Source: DATGUN01 sp035301285
GTDB taxonomy: Bacteria; Bacillota; Bacilli; Bacillales; Amphibacillaceae
Direction of reading: 5' to 3'
Length of the DNA stretch: 64,000 bases
NCBI GenBank assembly: GCA_035301285.1
Contig: DATGUN010000030.1
Coordinates: forward strand, 12,394-76,393
The position numbers and the translations under genes are program-made. Below the pieces are notes generated by a model. That model ran no database searches. It was given only the letters and a program-made list of their open reading frames with translations, and had not been told where the DNA came from. Positions 61,410 to 64,000 of the stretch are shown here, piece after piece; the stretch's first letter is position 1, and each line of letters starts with the position of its first letter.

Positions 61410-61477
61410 AACGTATAAATCATAAATGAACATGATAAAGGTATAGATGAGGACACAATTGTCTGTCCATATGCGTT

Positions 61478-61688
61478 TCAGAGAAAGGAAGCATAGCTGA
61501 GAGCTCCTGACGTATAAACAGATGATTACCACCTCTGAACCCTGCATTTGAATGACGTAGTATAATGCAGCGTTTGGATCTTACGTTAAAGATGTAAAGC
61601 CGTACGATAAATGTGCGGGAATTAGGGTGGAACCATGTGCCTAACGCTCATCCCTTTGCTTATTATAGCAGAGGGATGGGCTTTTTTA
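61478..61688 (+). promoter_or_regulatory. T-box leader of thrS (threonine specifier)
   Basis: Stem I starts near AGAGAAAGGAAGCATAGCTGAGAGC read in two parts (AGAGAAAGGAAGC, then ATAGCTGAGAGC). The specifier region GATTACCACCTCTGA shows ACC, a Thr codon, twice in frame (61528-61533). The T-box core TTAGGGTGGAACC starts at 61622; the base after GGTGG is A, expecting a U discriminator. The terminator pairs CATCCCTTTGCT with AGCAGAGGGATG around TTATTAT, followed by six T's. A small hairpin GGACA/TGTCC (61451-61468) precedes stem I. Confidence 0.92.
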
Positions 61689-61713
61689 ATCTTTCAAAAA
61701 GGAGTGTCATTGC

Positions 61714-63657
61714 ATGGCAGAAATTAACTTTATATTCCCTGATGGAGCAGAAAAAGCATTTCCTGAGGGAATAACAGGCGAAGAAATTGCATCATCCATT
61801 TCACCGGGACTGAAGAAAAAGGCGTTGGCAATAAAAGTAGATGACCAATTATTTGATTTAAAACGTCCGTTGAATACTGGTGGAAAACTGGCTATATTGA
61901 CGTATAAAGATACAGAAGGTCTTGAAGTGGTTCGGCATTCCACAGCACATTTAATGGCACAGGCCATCAAACGTTTGTTTAAAGATGTGCAATTTGGTGT
62001 AGGTCCAGTCATTGAAGAAGGGTTTTATTATGACATGGATATGGATCATAAGCTGACACCAGAAGATTTGCCGAAAATAGAAAAAGAAATGAAGCGGATC
62101 ATAGACGAAAATCTTGAAATCGAGCGTGTCGAAGTAACAAAAGAGAAAGCGAAACACCTTTTTTCGGAAATGGGTGACAATCTTAAGATTGAACTCATCG
62201 ATGATATACCTGAAGATGAACAAGTAACCCTTTATAGGCAAGGCGAATTCGTTGACCTATGCAGAGGAGTTCACGTTCCTTCTACAAGTAAAATCAAAGC
62301 GTTCAAATTGTTGAGCATATCGGGGGCCTATTGGCGGGGAGACAGTGACAATAAACAACTTCAACGTATATATGGCACAGCATTTGAAAAACAAAGCGAA
62401 GTGGATCATTATTTGCATATTTTGCAAGAACGCAAGGAACGCGATCATCGTAAACTAGGAAAAGAATTGGGTATTTTCACGATCAGTCAAAAGGTCGGTC
62501 AAGGACTGCCGATGTGGCTTCCCAAAGGTGCAACCATCCGTCGTATTATTGAACGGTACATTGTCGATATCGAAGAACGTTTAGGATATGACCATGTTTA
62601 TACACCTGTATTGGGAAGTGCTGAGCTATATCGGACAAGCGGTCATTTAGATCATTACAATGAAGATATGTTTCCCATCATGGAGATGGATAACGAAGAA
62701 TTACTATTGCGACCGATGAACTGTCCACATCACATGATGGTGTATAAAAATCAGCTTTACAGTTACCGAAACTTACCTGTGCGTATCGCAGAATTAGGCA
62801 CGATGCACCGTTATGAAATGTCTGGTGCACTGGCAGGATTGCAACGTGTTCGGGCGATGACGCTGAATGACGCTCATATATTCGCTCGCCCCGATCAATT
62901 GAAGTCAGAATTTGTCCGCGCAGTAGAATTGATTCAAAAAGTGTATAAAGACTTTGGAATCGATGATTATTATTTCCGTGTTTCATATCGTGATAAAAAT
63001 GACAAAGAAAAATATATCGATAATGATGAGATGTGGGAATTGGCACAAAAGACATTGAAAGAAACAATGGATGAAATGGAACTTGAATATGTCGAAGAAG
63101 AAGGAGAAGCCGCTTTCTATGGTCCAAAATTGGATGTACAAGTAAAAACGGCTCTTGGAAAAGACGAGACATTATCAACAGTCCAACTCGACTATCAAGC
63201 AGCTGAAAAATTTGATTTAACCTATGTTGGTGAAGATGGGGAACAGCACCGTCCGGTTGTCATACACCGAGGTGTTGTAGGAACGATGGAACGTTTCGTG
63301 GCCTTCTTGTTAGAAGAATATAAAGGTGCTTTTCCAACATGGCTTGCGCCTGTCCAAGTAAGGATAATACCTGTTTCTTTGGAGGCTCACGCCAATTATG
63401 CGGATGACATATTGGATAAATTACGTCTGGCAGGTTTCCGTGCAGAAGTTGATCAGCGTGATGAGAAAATCGGTTATAAAATACGTTCGGCACAAACAGA
63501 TAAAATACCTTTTTCACTCGTTGTCGGTGATAAAGAAATGAACGATTCTTCGGTTAATATGCGACGGTATCGTGTCAAAGATTCCGAAACAATGACGTAT
63601 CGTGCCTTTGAGGAATTGATTACGCAAGAAGTGAAAAATAAAACATTACAAAAATAA
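61714..63657 (+). CDS. thrS: Threonyl-tRNA synthetase
   Basis: Class II synthetase, 647 residues. N-terminal TGS domain (about 1-62), the second-additional editing domain (about 65-225; HSTAHLMAQAIKRLF and RGVHVPSTSKIKAF), the catalytic core with MNCPHHMMVYK (zinc Cys), MHRYEMSGALAGLQRVRAMT and HRGVVGTMERFVAFLLEEY, and the anticodon domain (PVQVRIIPVSLEAHANYADD). AAGGAGTG precedes the ATG. Under T-box control. Confidence 0.98.
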   Translation: MAEINFIFPDGAEKAFPEGITGEEIASSISPGLKKKALAIKVDDQLFDLKRPLNTGGKLAILTYKDTEGLEVVRHSTAHLMAQAIKRLFKDVQFGVGPVIEEGFYYDMDMDHKLTPEDLPKIEKEMKRIIDENLEIERVEVTKEKAKHLFSEMGDNLKIELIDDIPEDEQVTLYRQGEFVDLCRGVHVPSTSKIKAFKLLSISGAYWRGDSDNKQLQRIYGTAFEKQSEVDHYLHILQERKERDHRKLGKELGIFTISQKVGQGLPMWLPKGATIRRIIERYIVDIEERLGYDHVYTPVLGSAELYRTSGHLDHYNEDMFPIMEMDNEELLLRPMNCPHHMMVYKNQLYSYRNLPVRIAELGTMHRYEMSGALAGLQRVRAMTLNDAHIFARPDQLKSEFVRAVELIQKVYKDFGIDDYYFRVSYRDKNDKEKYIDNDEMWELAQKTLKETMDEMELEYVEEEGEAAFYGPKLDVQVKTALGKDETLSTVQLDYQAAEKFDLTYVGEDGEQHRPVVIHRGVVGTMERFVAFLLEEYKGAFPTWLAPVQVRIIPVSLEAHANYADDILDKLRLAGFRAEVDQRDEKIGYKIRSAQTDKIPFSLVVGDKEMNDSSVNMRRYRVKDSETMTYRAFEELITQEVKNKTLQK

Positions 63658-63979
63658 AGCAAAATGCCGGGCAAAAATGCTCACCAGATTAAATGCATGC
63701 ATGCATGAATGAATAAGGCTGGGTCATTTTCCAAACATGAACAGTATGATGTTTTTAGCGAATCTATTGAACGTTAGGGGTAAAGCATCATGTATCTAAT
63801 GTTTTGTATAATATGAACCTAGCCTCATTCGTTTGTCCGGCCATTTTTTGTCTTGTACAGGTATGTGTAAAATAGTTCTCGGTGGAAATATTCATTAAGT
63901 TCCTGGAAAAAAATGAAAAGGCACTCTATCATAAAATGTATGCTTACCCGGCAAATACATTTTAGAAAGAGGCCTTTTC
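63658..63979. other. Intergenic region after thrS
   Basis: 322 bases with no gene I can support. It contains an alternating ATGC repeat (ATGCATGCATGCATG, 63693-63707), a possible promoter (TTTTGT and TAAAAT with 16 bases between, near 63845-63872) and the left arm of the inverted repeat around the next ORF start. In many Bacilli infC-rpmI-rplT follow thrS; no ribosomal-leader structure or infC start is visible here. Confidence 0.5.
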
Positions 63980-63982
63980 ATG
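63913..63982 (+). repeat. Inverted repeat enclosing the start of the last ORF
   Basis: ATGAAAAGG (63913-63921) pairs with CCTTTTCAT (63973-63981); CTCT (63924-63927) with AGAG (63968-63971); TAAAATGTAT (63932-63941) with ATACATTTTA (63955-63964). The right arm contains the ribosome-site-like AAAGAGG and the first two bases of the ATG at 63980. Confidence 0.75.
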
Positions 63983-64000
63983 GATATTATATCAAAGTTA
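63980..64000 (+). CDS. Start of an unidentified ORF, possibly a transposase (3' part outside window)
   Basis: Seven codons are visible (MDIISKL). AAAGAGG lies eight bases upstream. The sequestering inverted repeat and the break in the usual thrS-infC order make an insertion-sequence transposase plausible, but seven residues are not enough to assign a family. Confidence 0.35.

Noticed and set aside
1..64000. CRISPR arrays, tRNA or rRNA genes, prophage modules, biosynthetic clusters
   Set aside because: None were seen; the window is almost wholly conserved core genes on a familiar gene order.

Overview
The window is a 64-kb piece of core chromosome from an endospore-forming low-GC Gram-positive of the Bacillaceae. 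The gene content and order follow the Bacillus subtilis ytpR-thrS segment. The closest overall feel is a halotolerant genus such as Virgibacillus, Lentibacillus or Oceanobacillus; that is an inference from divergence and gene order, not a measured placement. Sporulation genes (an alpha/beta SASP, ytfJ/gerW, ytrH-ytrI, ytvI, ytxC, refZ), T-box leaders, SigB-like promoters and a CcpA/AcuABC/GapB carbon network all fit. I see no prophage, CRISPR array, toxin-antitoxin pair or defence island. The only hint of a mobile element is at the extreme right edge.

Layout. 1-9.4 kb: ytpR (cut by the edge), the septal DNA translocase sftA, a short nicotinate phosphoribosyltransferase, murC, the stress pair ytxG-ytxH behind a SigB-like promoter, aroA (chorismate mutase-DAHP synthase fusion) and ccpA. 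9.6-15.4 kb (minus strand): a class A penicillin-binding protein followed by acuA-acuB-acuC. 15.5-24 kb: a tyrosine T-box and tyrS; rpsD with its leader and ytsP on the minus strand; then refZ, ezrA, nifZ-thiI and an SASP gene. 24-34 kb: ytfI-ytfJ, tpx, ytxK-moaB, a usp gene, ald, ytkL, ytoI, ytpI, nrnA and small genes. 34-46 kb: ytrH-ytrI diverging from dnaE, malic enzyme, accD-accA, pfkA-pyk, fxsA and ytvI. 46-56 kb: citZ-icd, phoP-phoR, polA-mutM-coaE and gapB. 57-63.7 kb: nrdR-dnaB-dnaI, ytxC, and a threonine T-box with thrS. The last 340 bases end in the first codons of an unidentified ORF whose start lies in a large inverted repeat.

How the genes work together. Central carbon metabolism dominates: glycolysis (pfkA, pyk), gluconeogenesis (gapB with two operator copies matching the CcpN consensus), TCA entry (citZ, icd), malic enzyme, malonyl-CoA synthesis (accDA), alanine catabolism (ald), acetyl-CoA synthetase control (acuABC) and the global regulator CcpA. 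A second theme is replication and division (dnaE, polA, dnaB, dnaI, nrdR, sftA, ezrA, refZ). A third is translation under tRNA or ribosomal-protein feedback (tyrS, thrS, rpsD).

Differences from the B. subtilis order, as I remember it, are the main accessory information. acsA, motPS, ackA, argGH, mdh, speD, ytaF, hisJ, braB and ytxJ are missing from their usual slots. A nicotinate phosphoribosyltransferase, a large PBP, ald, a usp gene and several very small ORFs have been gained. No wholly new multi-gene system is evident. The most unusual items are the six-fold 33-bp repeat in ytxH, PhoR without an extracytoplasmic sensor domain, TGTCG/CGACA palindromic sites in and before refZ, two stable hairpins flanking ezrA, and the start-codon-sequestering hairpin at the right edge.
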